Assembly (NCBI GenBank): GCA_036927565.1
Contig: JAYESD010000001.1
Location: 268,347,560-268,411,559 of the forward strand
Direction: 5' to 3'
DNA from: Tuctoria greenei
Lineage: Eukaryota > Streptophyta > Magnoliopsida > Poales > Poaceae
Length of the DNA: 64,000 nucleotides
Shown here: piece after piece, positions 47,716 through 58,132 of the stretch
How positions within the stretch are numbered: position 1 is the first letter of the stretch
Layout of the letters: every line of letters begins with the position of its first letter
Made by a program: the position numbers and the translations under genes
Notes under the pieces: model-generated
Seen by the model: only the letters and a program-made list of their open reading frames with translations
Database searches by the model: none
What the model was told of the DNA's origin: nothing

Positions 47716-49962
47716 CTAGGACTCCGGAGCACTCGGGGCGACGGTGAAGCGGTCGACGTCGGCGGTGCTGTTGTCGGAGCTGCTCGAGGTGGAGGTCGCA
47801 GGTGCTGGCGCTGGAGCGGGAGGAGCTGGAGCTGCTGACGCTGCTGGGGGATCTGCTGGGACTGCTGGCGCCAGCGGAGAAGGTACTGCCGGGGGAGGTG
47901 AGAACTGGAATGGCACTGTCGAGGCTAGTAGAGGTGACATGCTGAAGCTTGGTATGGGCGACGCCGGTGCTGGAGCTGCAGTAGGTGCCAGTGGAGAAGC
48001 TGCTAGAGCCTGACCAAGACCCGGCTGCTGAGGCGGAAGGGCTATCCCGGTCTGCTGGTAGAGGTTGGTGATCAACCCCAGGAGGCCCATCATAGCCTGC
48101 TGAGTCTGCTGCTGCTGGTCCAGGGTCGTCCGGTGCATATGATCCACCAGGCTCGTGAAGCGGTCAGTGTCCTCTCGCCTCTGGCGGGCGATCTCCAACT
48201 GCATCTCCTGCCGCTGTCTCTGTAGCTCCGCGAGCCGTGCAGCCTGCTCCGCTCGGGCCTGCTCAGCTGCAAGCCTGTCCTGGCGCTGCTGCTCGACCAT
48301 CTGCTGGAGCAGCGAGGTGAGCTCTGACGGCTGTGACACCTGAGCCTCGGACACTGGAGGTGGTGGAGCAGTCGAACCTCCCGCCTCCGCGTCGTGCTGC
48401 CTCGGAGAAGGAGGTGGAGGAGGGAAGTACTCCTCGACGCTGTCGCTGGTGTCGCTGTCCGACCAGACGTGCTCCAGTCCTCCACCCTGTGCCTCTGCCT
48501 GGGCGAGCGCCTCGTCCTCCTGGGCTAGCTCGGTCCAGTCCTCCTCGGAGAGTCGAGCTCTGACCTGACGCTCGACTGGACGGCCAAGGCGGCGGTCTCC
48601 AGGAGTGGGCACTCGATAGTGGCCGAACCGAGTGGCGTGGAGCTCTGTCAGGGGAGCAGTGGCTGGCGAGTCCTCAGGTGCTAGCAGGAACAGCAGACGG
48701 CAGATCCAATGCCTGTAGATCAACTGCCTCAACATCCCAACTTCGTCAGTGATCACGTCCTCCATCTCGCAGATCAAGATGTCCACGATATCAAATTCCA
48801 TCCCGTTCATCACATAGAACAGGATGGTCTGCTGGAGGCTCGTGAAGCCCTCTAGGTAGCCGGACCTCGGTAGAAGGGTACGCCTGAGGATGTGGTGAAC
48901 TGTCCGAGCGGATGGAGTGAGGAGAGCTGGCACCCTCGGCTGGTCTGGCGTGAAAGGAGGGGTGAACAGACCTCTGATCTCCTCAAACGGCGGTGACACT
49001 CCCCCTGTCAGCGGCCTCCTCGGCGGGTCGGCTCCTCCGTAGACCACCTCGTGCAGACAAGTGAGGTGTGTGTCCACTCCAAGCAGCTGTGCCAGTCGCT
49101 CTCGAGACACGGTGTGCTGCTGCCCCAGAAACATGAAGTGGATCGAGCGCCGACCCTCTGAGATATAGAGAGTGGCGTAGAAGACTCGAACCCACTCCTC
49201 CACGTAAGCGCTCCTCTGGCGTGAGAGCAGCTCAACAAGGCCTCTGTACCTCTCGAAGAATGGCCTGATCTCGTGTCCAACTGCTGTTGCAAGCTGATTC
49301 CAGTCGATGTAAGTGTGCTGGAACAGCTTATGGCCCCGACGCCTGTACGTCTCGTACAGGGACGCCTGTGTCAGGGTCCAAAAGCGGGGATCAACCCTAG
49401 TGTCCCTGGGCTGTGGGAACCACTCCTCTGGCAATGCTGTCCATCTGAGCTTCTTCAGTTGTTTTGCCTTGAACTTGCGATAGTCTGTAAGCCTGACATC
49501 CTCAGCAACTCTGGCAGCGGTATCCATCTCGTAGATGGCCCTCTGGGCCTCTCTGTCCTCTGCGTGGTCGGCAGCAGTGGGGCGCTGACTCGCGGTGGGG
49601 GTCTGACCTCCCCCTCGGGTCCTGACGGTGCGCCGGCGAACCAGTGGCGTCACCGCAGTCTCCTCCTCATCCTCAGAGTCGTCGGGCGGCACGGGCTGCA
49701 CTGTGGGCCGCTGCTGCCTCTGCTGAGACTCGCGGAGCCGCAAGGAACCGCGATGGCCGCGCTCACGCTCCTCGGCGGCGCGAGCAGCCAACTCTGCCCG
49801 GCGAGCTTCCTTCGAGAGCTTTTGTTTCTTCGCTGCGGGCTCCTCGATGGCCTTGCCTTTTCCCTTGCGATCACGGCCCATCTTGATGCAAAAGAGAGGC
49901 CTAGGGTTAGCGGAAAGATGATCGACGAGAAACAAGGATGGATGTCGCACGGAACAGTACAA
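47716..49962 (-). CDS. copia D ORF3 ('env-like' position), function unknown
   Basis: This 748-codon intact ORF lies downstream of pol, where some Sireviruses have an additional 'env-like' gene. The likely start may be the internal ATG at 49879-49881 (MGRDRKGKGKAIEEPAAKKQ), a basic region that looks like a nuclear signal. Residues about 170-430 form a folded, aromatic-rich region (FYATLYISEGRRSIHFMFLG and the VSRERLAQLLGV block). This resembles the 'putative plant transposon protein' domain; that match is from memory. A Glu/Gln/Arg-rich coiled coil follows at about 555-650, then a Pro/Ala-rich, low-complexity tail. No signal peptide or clear membrane segment is seen, so an envelope role is not supported. 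A gap of about 1.27 kb separates it from the pol stop, so read-through cannot express it. Confidence 0.75.
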   Translation of the reverse strand: MYCSVRHPSLFLVDHLSANPRPLFCIKMGRDRKGKGKAIEEPAAKKQKLSKEARRAELAARAAEERERGHRGSLRLRESQQRQQRPTVQPVPPDDSEDEEETAVTPLVRRRTVRTRGGGQTPTASQRPTAADHAEDREAQRAIYEMDTAARVAEDVRLTDYRKFKAKQLKKLRWTALPEEWFPQPRDTRVDPRFWTLTQASLYETYRRRGHKLFQHTYIDWNQLATAVGHEIRPFFERYRGLVELLSRQRSAYVEEWVRVFYATLYISEGRRSIHFMFLGQQHTVSRERLAQLLGVDTHLTCLHEVVYGGADPPRRPLTGGVSPPFEEIRGLFTPPFTPDQPRVPALLTPSARTVHHILRRTLLPRSGYLEGFTSLQQTILFYVMNGMEFDIVDILICEMEDVITDEVGMLRQLIYRHWICRLLFLLAPEDSPATAPLTELHATRFGHYRVPTPGDRRLGRPVERQVRARLSEEDWTELAQEDEALAQAEAQGGGLEHVWSDSDTSDSVEEYFPPPPPSPRQHDAEAGGSTAPPPPVSEAQVSQPSELTSLLQQMVEQQRQDRLAAEQARAEQAARLAELQRQRQEMQLEIARQRREDTDRFTSLVDHMHRTTLDQQQQTQQAMMGLLGLITNLYQQTGIALPPQQPGLGQALAASPLAPTAAPAPASPIPSFSMSPLLASTVPFQFSPPPAVPSPLAPAVPADPPAASAAPAPPAPAPAPATSTSSSSDNSTADVDRFTVAPSAPES

Positions 49963-50147
49963 ACCTTAGCGACGAAAAGGATCACACGAACGATGAACGG
50001 CGACGCAGCGATCGGGATGATGTCGCGTGGTTCGTGGGAACCCTAGCGACGAAAGTCGTCGAACGGAAGGAGGGCTGCCGGCGGTGAGGTGGAGAGACGA
50101 CGAGGTGGTGATGGAGAGGTGACGACGACGGTGGCGCCCTGAAGAGG

Positions 50148-50325
50148 CGGCGGCGGCGGCGTGGTCTGAGGGGGCGGCGATGGAGGCGCGGCGGCGGTGG
50201 AGGCGCGGCGGCGGCTCGGCCTGAGGTGGCGGCGATGGAGGCGCGGCGGCGGTGGAGGCGCGGCGGCGGCTCGGCCTGAGGTGGCGGCGATGGAGGCGCG
50301 GCGGCGGCGCGAAGAGGTGGCGGCG
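50148..50325. repeat. 55-bp GC-rich tandem repeat in the ORF3 leader
   Basis: The anchor ctgagg(t/g)ggcggcgatgga recurs at 50166, 50221 and 50276. Each unit is made of gcggcggcg-type triplets. The overlapping minus-strand ORF here (to 49966) is low-complexity and not called as a gene. Confidence 0.75.
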
Positions 50326-50339
50326 CGGAGTGAAGAAGA

Positions 50340-50660
50340 CGAAGCGCCCGTACATCTTTAAATAGGAACCCGATGACCTAACGGTTACGCGAACACCGGA
50401 TCGACCGATGCGCATCGGGGGGGGGGGGGGTCATCGGTCGAGTTCAACAGAGAGTTGGTCCAAAAACTCTCTTTGCACACCGGATGATCCGACGTTGCTA
50501 CGTCGATCATCGGTCGAATTCTGCAGGGTAACAGAGGATTGAACATCGGATGCTCCGATGTTTCCTGAAATGAACTCATCGGTCGATTTCTTGGTTCTGA
50601 CTGATCTGTTCGATGAACTGAAGCATCAATTGATCCGATGTAGCTGCTGACCCTAGCATC
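50340..50660 (-). promoter_or_regulatory. Internal U3-like block upstream of ORF3
   Basis: On the minus strand the order is dyad array, then TATA-like TATTTAAA (50357-50364), then ORF3 about 400 bp on. The array holds accgatgcgcatcgg, catcggtcga, caccggatgatccgacg, aacatcggatgctccgatg, tgatccgatg and catcggatag. The LTR has the same order of elements (array, TATTTAA, R/U5), but the strand-specific neighbours of the motifs (cgagttcaacagag) are reversed relative to the LTR array. A promoter role is inference. Confidence 0.55.
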
Positions 50661-51228
50661 GGATAGTCACATGACTACAGAAAACCTAAGAATGCCCATA
50701 TATGTCCGTTGACTTAAAACACACAAAGAGAAAACGAGTCTTAGGACCTTTTGGGCACCTCCTAACCCCTAATAATAGGCTTTTCAATATAGTGCCACAT
50801 ATTGGCTAAGCCCTTAAACAAATAGAGCACACAAGGAAAATTAGGAGGGAAAAACCAAGAAAATGTAAGGTCCATGCTTTGTGAGCTAGAGTATGGAAAC
50901 CTCTATCTCTTTAAAGCATGTTCCTTTAGAATTTTGCTCTTTCCACATCATATGAGTTAAGATATTGCATTTCAAACAAGTCTTCTTCTCATGATGTGGA
51001 TTCCCCTTTGTGACAATCTACTGTATGCAATGCCAAACAAGTTAATGCAAGATATTAAATGAGTGCAAGTTTATATGGCAGGAATCATGCAAGGCATAAA
51101 ATAAATCTATCTTGCCAAGTTTAAACCTTCCAAAGGCTTCCTCAGGGAAAACTATTTCTAGCTCGCCCCTATCCATTGGGAGTTAGGCAAGACCTATATG
51201 ATATGCAACCTTACATGAACATGGCAAC
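50661..51228. other. Non-coding spacer between pol and ORF3 of copia D
   Basis: No ORF of note. It is AT-rich. Confidence 0.6.
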
Positions 51229-54200
51229 TTACATGACGTTAGATGCATCTAGCACATTTAATTCACTTCTAAGCCTAGAAAAAGTTTTCTCATCAAGTGG
51301 TTTGGTGAAGATATCCGCCAATTGTTCTTCGGACCTAACACCTTGCAATGAGATGTCTCCCTTAGCCTCATGGTCCCGCAAGAAGTGATGGCGAATATCA
51401 ATGTGCTTGGTGCGGGAGTGTTGAACGGGGTTTCTAGCTATCTTAACCGCACTTTCATTGTCACAAAGGAGAGGCACACAACCAAACTTAATTCCAAAGT
51501 CCAAAAGGGTTTGCTTCATATATAGAATTTGGGCACAACATGCACCGGCCGCTATATACTCCGCCTCCGCGGTGGACAAAGCCACGGAATTTTGCTTTTT
51601 GCTAGACCAAGATACTAGGGAACGCCCAAGTAGGTGGCACCCTCCGGAGGTACTCTTGCGGTCCACACGACATCCGGCAAAGTCCGAATCCGAGTAGCCT
51701 AAGAGATGAAAACTAGCGTTCTTGGGGTACCACAAACCTACACTTGGGGTATGCTTGAGATACCGAAGTATCCTAAAGACCGCCTTCTTGTGCGATTCTT
51801 TAGGTGCCGCTTGAAAGCGAGCACACAAGCACACACTAAACATAATATCGGGCCTAGATACGGTAAGATATAACAATGAGCCAATCATGGAACGGTAATG
51901 AGATTGATCAATAGGTTTACCGTCCATGTCCGCGTCGAGATGGCAATTTGTCGCCATTGGAGTGCTTCTTGAGCTACAATCTCCCATCTCAAATTTTTTC
52001 AAGAGGTCCTTTGTGTACTTCTCTTGATAGATGAAGGTCCCCTCTTGAAGTTGCTTGATTTGAAATCCTGGGAAGAAGTTGAGCTCTCCAATCATTGACA
52101 TCTCGAATTCCCTAGACATCATTTTGCCAAACTCATGGCTAAGAGCTTTGTTAGTTGAGCCAAAAATAATGTCATCAACGTAAATTAGACAAAGAAATAA
52201 ATCTCCGTCGATGTCCTTGGTGAAGAGTGTAGTATCCACCCTCCCGATCTTGAATCCTTGCATGACTAGGAAATCCCTTAGTCGTTCATACCACGCCCTA
52301 GGTGCTTGCTTGAGTCCGTAGAGCGCCTTGTGTAACCTATACACATGATTAGGATTCCTCGGATCTTCAAACCCGGGAGGTTGCTCAACATAAACGAGCT
52401 CGTTAATATAGCCATTAAGAAAGGCACTTTTCACATCCATTTGATAAAGCATTATGTTATGATGTGAAGCAAAAGCAAGGAGTATACGAATAGCTTCTAA
52501 CCGAGCGACCGGAGCGAATGTCTCTCCGAAGTCTAGTCCTTCAACTTGCGCAAAACCCTTGGCCACAAGTCTTGCCTTGTTGCGGACCACAACGCCATTC
52601 TCATCTTGCTTGTTGCGGTACACCCACTTCATTCCGATGACGTTCTTGTCCTTGGGTCGCTCCTCCAACACCCAAACTTCGTTGCGGGTGAAGTTATTGA
52701 GTTCTTCTTGCATTGCCATCACCCAATTTGGATCTTGAAGTGCTTCCTCGATGCGAGTGGGTTCTACACACGAAACAAACGAGTAGTGCTCACAAAACGA
52801 AGCGACATGGCGAGAACGAGTACTTACTCCCCGTGACGGACTTCCGATGATTTGATCCATCGGATGCGCCTTGGAGATGCGCCCATGCCTCATGAGTGGT
52901 TGTGAAGCACTTGGCGGTGGTGATGCGTTTTGCTCGTCTTGTGGATGGACTTGATCTTGGACTTCTTCTTCTTCATCTTGATGTTGTAGGACTTGTGAAT
53001 CTTGCGTAGGCAATGGATCATCTTTTTCTTCTTCTTCGTCAACTTGAGGCGCCATGGAGGTGTCGATGTTAGCATTTGAGGCTCCCCCTTGATCATGGCT
53101 CTCCTCAACTTCGGGCTTGATGTCTCCAATGGTCATGTTCTTCATGGCTTCTCGTAGAGGCTCATCATCTATATCATCATGACCAAAACTCTCCTCTTGG
53201 GAGCCATTAGTCTCATCAAACTCAACATCACAACTTTCTTCAACTAACCCGGAGGTTTGGTTGAATACTCGATATGCTTTTGAGTTTGATGCATAACCAA
53301 GAAAAATACCAACATCACACCTTCTTTCAAACTTACCAAGCCTCTTCTTGCGGTAGATGTAGCACTTGCATCCGAAGACTCGGAAGTAGGAGATGTTGGG
53401 CTTTCTCCCAATGAGGAGCTCATAGGGGGTCTTTTGAAGTAGTCGATGAAGATAGATCCTATTAGCGGCATGGCACGTCGTGTTGATTGCTTCGGCCCAA
53501 AACTTCTCCGACGTGCCATAGTCATCAAGCATTGCTGAGTCTTGTTCTTCCTTTCAACGACACCATTTTGTTGAGGGGTGTATGTGGCCGAAAACTCGTT
53601 CTTCACGCCTTCACGGTCACACCACTCCCCAATGTTGTAGTTCTTGAACTCGGTGTCGTTGTCACTCCGGACCTTGATGATGGGAAGTTGAAATTCCCTT
53701 TGAGCTCGTTTTGCAAAGGTCTTTAAGACTTCCGGAGTTTCACCCTTGTCACCTAGAAACAAAGTCCAAGCATATCGAGAATAATCATCAACAATAACGA
53801 GACAATAGAGGTTACCGCCAAGACTTTGGTATGTGGACGGTCCGAAGAGGTCCATGTGAAGCAGTTCAAGTGGCTTGGAGGTTGACACCATTGTCTTCAT
53901 CGGATGGTGCGAGGCAACTTGCTTCCCGGCTTGACATGCGCTACAAAGCTTGTTCTTCTCAAATGTGACATCCTTCATGCCGGTCACCATCCCAAGCTCG
54001 AATGACTTCTTGAGCTTGCTCATCCCTATGTGAGCAATGCGTCGATGCCATAGCCAACCCAAACTTGTCTTGGTGAAAAGACAAGTGGTCAAGCTAGCGT
54101 TCTTGTTGGAGAAGTCCACCAAGTAAAGATGTCCATGCCTAAACCCCTTGAAGATTAGTTCTTTGCTAGACTCACTAGACACCACAACACCATTCTTGTC

Positions 54201-54473
54201 AAATGTGCACGTTAGTCCAAGATCACATAATTGAGCAATAGAGAGTAAATTGAAACTAAGAGACTTAACATAAAGCACGTTAGAGATAGACAAATCATTA
54301 GAAATAGCAATTTTACCTAAACCAATTACCTTCCCCTTTGAGTTATCACCAAAGGTGACTTGTTCGTGATTTCCGGGGTCCTCTATGGAGGTGAACATAC
54401 CATCATTGCCGGTCATGTGTTGAGTGCACCCACTATCGAGTACCCAATGTTTTCCTCCGGCTTTGTAGTTCAC
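51229..54473 (-). pseudogene. copia D pol (protease-integrase-RT-RNase H), one frame break
   Basis: The protease motif WVLDSGCTQHMTGNDGMF comes first. GAG-pre-integrase has WLWHRRIAHIGMSKLKK and CSACQAGKQVAS. The integrase has LHMDLFGPS, VRSDNDTEFKN (Asp where Gly is usual) and GVVERKNKT. A short deletion near 53532-53545 shifts the frame just after the catalytic Glu. The second frame (53532-51229, 767 codons) carries the integrase C-terminus, RT (WVYRNKQDENGVVVRNKARL; MDVKSAFLNG; IYVDDIIFGS) and RNase H (YSDSDFAGCRVDRKST; EAEYIAAGACC; SRTKHIDIRHHFL). Apart from this one break the gene is open throughout. Confidence 0.9.
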
Positions 54474-54487
54474 CTACACACATGAAG

Positions 54488-56548
54488 TTAGTTTTTGAGT
54501 TTAGGAACCCAAGCCAACTTAGGTCCTTGTATGTGTGATACAAGTGATTTTGGGACCCAAAGTTTCTTGGGGAGCTTCCCCTTCATGCCCTTGATGTCTT
54601 TGCCGATGAACTTTGCCTTCACCTTCCCACCTACTTTGCTCAATAGATAATAGTGATTATCAAAGGTAGATGTATAGTTAGGAGGCAATTTGGGAGAAGG
54701 ACGATTAGGAAGAGGACACTCCCTTGTGTGATGTCCGGTGACCTCACAGTGTTGACAATAGGAACCAACTTCCTTGATGAAGCTTCTCCTAAGCTCCGGT
54801 GAGGGCACCTTCCCTTTGTTTGGCACCGGGAAGGATCCAAGTCCTCTCTTGTTGAATCCTTTGGCTTGTTGGAAGAGGATTTCCTTATGCTTGTCCTCTC
54901 CCTTGGTTAGTCTTGCCACGCTAGCATGGAGACTTTCAATCTCGTCCATTAGCTCCTTCTCCCTAGCATTTGCTTTCAACGGCAAAGACTCATGCAAATT
55001 GTTAGTGGCATGTGAACTAGCGGGTATTTTGCCATCAAGGGTTTCTTTCTTCAAGTTTTTCAATTTTAGTTCAATAGCTTCATAAGCAAGGTTAAGTACT
55101 TGATGCTCTTGAACCAACTCATTGTGCTTGCCCAAGAGTGCTTGATGAGCTAAGTCAAGCTCATGGTGATCAAGCTTGATTTGAGCCTTCTCTTCCTCAA
55201 TTTGCTTGACATGAGACTTGAGCATGTCATGCTCCTTAAGTATGCTTTCATACTTGTCATGCAAATTGAGGTTAGCACTCTCAAGCTTAGCACGAGCTTG
55301 TTCAAGTGCCTTAACCTTGCCCTTTTCCCTTTTTATGATGGCATGATATTCATTAATCATAGATGCTAATTCATCGGGAGAAAGTTCATCATCATCACTA
55401 GAGTCATCACATACCTTGGTGTTACCTTTCGCCATGAGGCACATGGGCGGTGGGGGAAGAGGTGAGTCATCCTTGTTGACGATAGCGAGGCTTGCCAAGT
55501 TTTCTTCCTCATCTTCACTATCATCGTCACTTGTTTCCTCATCGGTGACCCACTCATTGGCTTCGCACATGAAGACCTTTTGAGGCCCTCTTCTCTTCTT
55601 TGGAAAGAGCTTGGTCTTCTTGCCTTTGTCAAATTTCTTCTTTCCAAAGGAGCGCTTGGGCTTGACCTCTTCTTCATCTTCATCACTTTCTTCTAGCTTT
55701 TGATGCTTTCCCTTGTGGTTGTCCTTCCTCTTGTCCGGTTTTGGACAATCATATGATATGTGGCCTTGATCACCACAATTATAGCATATCTTGTTTTCAT
55801 CTTTTCTTGGAAGGAAGGCTTTCTTCTTGGGATCAAAGGAGTAACCCTTCTTTGCGATCTTGGAGTTTAACCGTGAGAATTTCCTCATCATCAATGCAAG
55901 CTCGTCATCGTCCTCTTCGCTTGTTGCTTGCTCTTCTTCACTTGAGCTAGGCTCAACTACTTTCTTCTTCTTGGGAGTTGTCTTCTTGGTTGAGGCCTTG
56001 AGAGCAATGGTCTTTGACGATGACTCCTCCATCATTCCAAGAACGCTCATCTCATGAGCATGAATTTCTCCAATAAGCTTCGAGACTTCAATGTTGTCAA
56101 GCGATTCCTTTTGGAGCATTGAATTGATAATGTTGTACTTGGGCTTGGGTAGAAGCATGAGGATCTTGCGGTTAATAAGTCCCTTACCAAGAGAGGCAAT
56201 GTCAAGTGCGTTAATCTCCTCAATGAGTACATTTAAATGGGAAAACATTTGGTTAACATTCTCATGAGGAAGCATTTTGAATTCATCATACTTGGATTTA
56301 AGCAAGTGATATTTGAGTTCTTTAACATGAGATGAGCCCTCATGTATTTCAATTAAACATGCCCAAATTTCACATGCTTTCTCTTTACTAGCAATTCTAG
56401 CAAATACGTCTTGACTTATGCATTCGTAGATAGCATTTCTAGCCTTAGCATCCCATTTTAGTTGATCACCAACATAATTGAGATCTCCAAATCCCGCATG
56501 GGTCGCTTCCCAAACTTCGGGAGCAATAGCCTCTAGGTAGGCACGCAT
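54488..56548 (-). CDS. copia D gag (686 codons from the internal Met)
   Basis: The N-terminal part is a UBN2-like gag domain. A CCHC knuckle CYNCGDQGHISYDC is at about residues 255-268. Lys/Glu-rich and Ser/Asp-rich stretches and a long coiled coil (about 400-500) follow. A second zinc-finger-like motif (CQHCEVTGHHTREC) is at about 596-609. The end reads WVPKLKN. The native start is probably the ATG at 56612-56614, but a TAG occurs 6 codons later, so this copy can begin only at the Met at 56548. Gag and pol are in different frames, as is common in Sireviruses. Confidence 0.85.
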   Translation of the reverse strand: MRAYLEAIAPEVWEATHAGFGDLNYVGDQLKWDAKARNAIYECISQDVFARIASKEKACEIWACLIEIHEGSSHVKELKYHLLKSKYDEFKMLPHENVNQMFSHLNVLIEEINALDIASLGKGLINRKILMLLPKPKYNIINSMLQKESLDNIEVSKLIGEIHAHEMSVLGMMEESSSKTIALKASTKKTTPKKKKVVEPSSSEEEQATSEEDDDELALMMRKFSRLNSKIAKKGYSFDPKKKAFLPRKDENKICYNCGDQGHISYDCPKPDKRKDNHKGKHQKLEESDEDEEEVKPKRSFGKKKFDKGKKTKLFPKKRRGPQKVFMCEANEWVTDEETSDDDSEDEEENLASLAIVNKDDSPLPPPPMCLMAKGNTKVCDDSSDDDELSPDELASMINEYHAIIKREKGKVKALEQARAKLESANLNLHDKYESILKEHDMLKSHVKQIEEEKAQIKLDHHELDLAHQALLGKHNELVQEHQVLNLAYEAIELKLKNLKKETLDGKIPASSHATNNLHESLPLKANAREKELMDEIESLHASVARLTKGEDKHKEILFQQAKGFNKRGLGSFPVPNKGKVPSPELRRSFIKEVGSYCQHCEVTGHHTRECPLPNRPSPKLPPNYTSTFDNHYYLLSKVGGKVKAKFIGKDIKGMKGKLPKKLWVPKSLVSHIQGPKLAWVPKLKN

Positions 56549-56660
56549 GCGTGCTTTCCAATAGGCAAAGTTCTTGCCCTCGAAGGTGGGAACCTAACCC
56601 CCATTCTTGGCCATTTAAGCTCTCTAGCGGTGAAGCTAGAATGATCCTATGAGCAACCAA

Positions 56661-56672
56661 GCTCTGATACCA
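56661..56672 (-). other. Primer-binding site of copia D
   Basis: Gctctgatacca on the plus strand, complementary to the initiator tRNA-Met primer type, lies 2 bp from the LTR. Confidence 0.87.
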
Positions 56673-56674
56673 AT

Positions 56675-58132
56675 TGTAAGGATCGAAACGCCCAAGAGGG
56701 GGGGTGAATTGGGCTTTTTTAAATTTTAAGGCAATTTAAAAACTTTAATTGTTAAGCCCAATTCCCTATGCAAGTCAACTACGCAATCAAGAGAGTTAAG
56801 TGCGGAATAGTAAAACGTAATCGTAAAGGGGTAGGGAGAGGAATGCAAACGCTCGAAGACGCGGAGACACGGCGATTTTTCCCGTGGTTCGGTAAGATCA
56901 CTAGGATCTTCCTACATCCACGTTGTGGCACCCACCAAAGGGTATTGCCACTCCCAAGTCACCAAGACGAGGGAATCCACTAACTTTCTCCGTTCGCCAT
57001 CTCCGGCAAGGTGGAGCTCAAACCTTGTACAACTTCGATGCTCCGGGCTTCCACAATTGTCTCGGCAAGCTCCGGAGCAATCTCTCTACTCTCCTCTTGA
57101 TACAAGATGAATGCAATCACCAAGAATGCACTCCCTCACGGCTCTCACTGGTCTAGAGACACCACTCACCCAGAGAGGACGCACACAAGCTTCTCTCTAG
57201 CTAGGTCTAGCCTATATCTTGAGGTGTAGATGGACGAAAAGGGTGTGTAAATGATTGTTCTAGGTCTTGGACACTTGAGGATGTGTGGGCATGCTCTGGT
57301 TGTCAAGTGTTGTCGAAATGACTGGTGGAAGGGGGTTAAATAGCCAGCCCAACTGAATTAGCCATTAAAAAAGTGGGCTGATTACTTTTTCTGTGTACAT
57401 CGGATGATCCGATGACCCCCTTTTCTGAGCGTCGGTATAATTAGATTAGCTGACGTCACTGTGTCAGAAGTGACCGTTTATTCGACCGATGATGCACCTT
57501 CTCAATCGTCGGATGATCTGGTGAGCTTTGTCTTCAGACTTGGTCCAGAAATAATGTTTCTGTTGAATTAGACCGATGTACACTTTGCTTCTGCATCGGA
57601 TGATCCGGTGAGTGTTTCTCCAGAATTGTTGAGACAAATTAATCTTTCTGTTGAACTTCACCGATGTCCACTTGTCTCTAGCATCGGATGATCCGGTGTG
57701 CACTTCATTCTGAGGTCTTCTTCTTCTGTTGAGCCCCAATCGACCGATGTGTGCATTTTCCAGAACATCGGACGATCCGGTGAGTGTAATTTGTTTGCTT
57801 CGAGTTGAACTTTTAGAAGCTTCTCGAGTGACCTCTTTGACACTTGTTGCAAATAATGTTCTGATGAATATTGATCTTCTTGTGTTGCCAATTTTGATAG
57901 AATAGAGTCGTTGTGTGAGTTCTTCATTTAGCCTTCATGAGAATTGAATAACCCCCTTAGAATAGGTCGTTTGAGGGGTCTCCATTCGTATCCAATGAGT
58001 GGTAGATGATTTGAATAGATAGTCGTTAACGCTTGATGTGATATACGTGAAACCTTGCATCCACAAACTCATTAGTAATTACGAATGGTTGTCATTAACC
58101 ACCAAAACCATACCTCACGGGGGCCTAGATGC
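56675..58132 (-). repeat. 5' LTR of copia D (1458 bp)
   Basis: Near-identical to 45907-47369. Differences seen: two in the ctccagaacaat/ctccggagcaat segment, and one each at tagccg/tagcca, ggtcta/ggtata, tcataag/tcagaag, gatccgg/gatctgg and aatcacc/aaccacc. It ends at gcctagatgc, missing the final tttca. Confidence 0.92.

Larger units (their letters stand above)
45907..58132 (-). mobile_element. Sirevirus-type Ty1/copia element D (minus), young
   Basis: Read right to left: 5' LTR 56675-58132, primer-binding site 56661-56672, gag, pol, internal U3-like block (50340-50660), ORF3, repeated polypurine tracts, and 3' LTR 45907-47369. By eye the LTRs differ at about 7 positions over 1458 bp. It interrupts the 3' LTR of gypsy C. 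The right edge lacks the last 5 bp of the LTR and a few target bases, so no target duplication is visible. Confidence 0.92.

Noticed and set aside
49966..50415. 149-codon ORF upstream of ORF3
   Set aside because: Low-complexity repeats of a 55-bp GC unit, and the ORF starts upstream of the TATA-like site.
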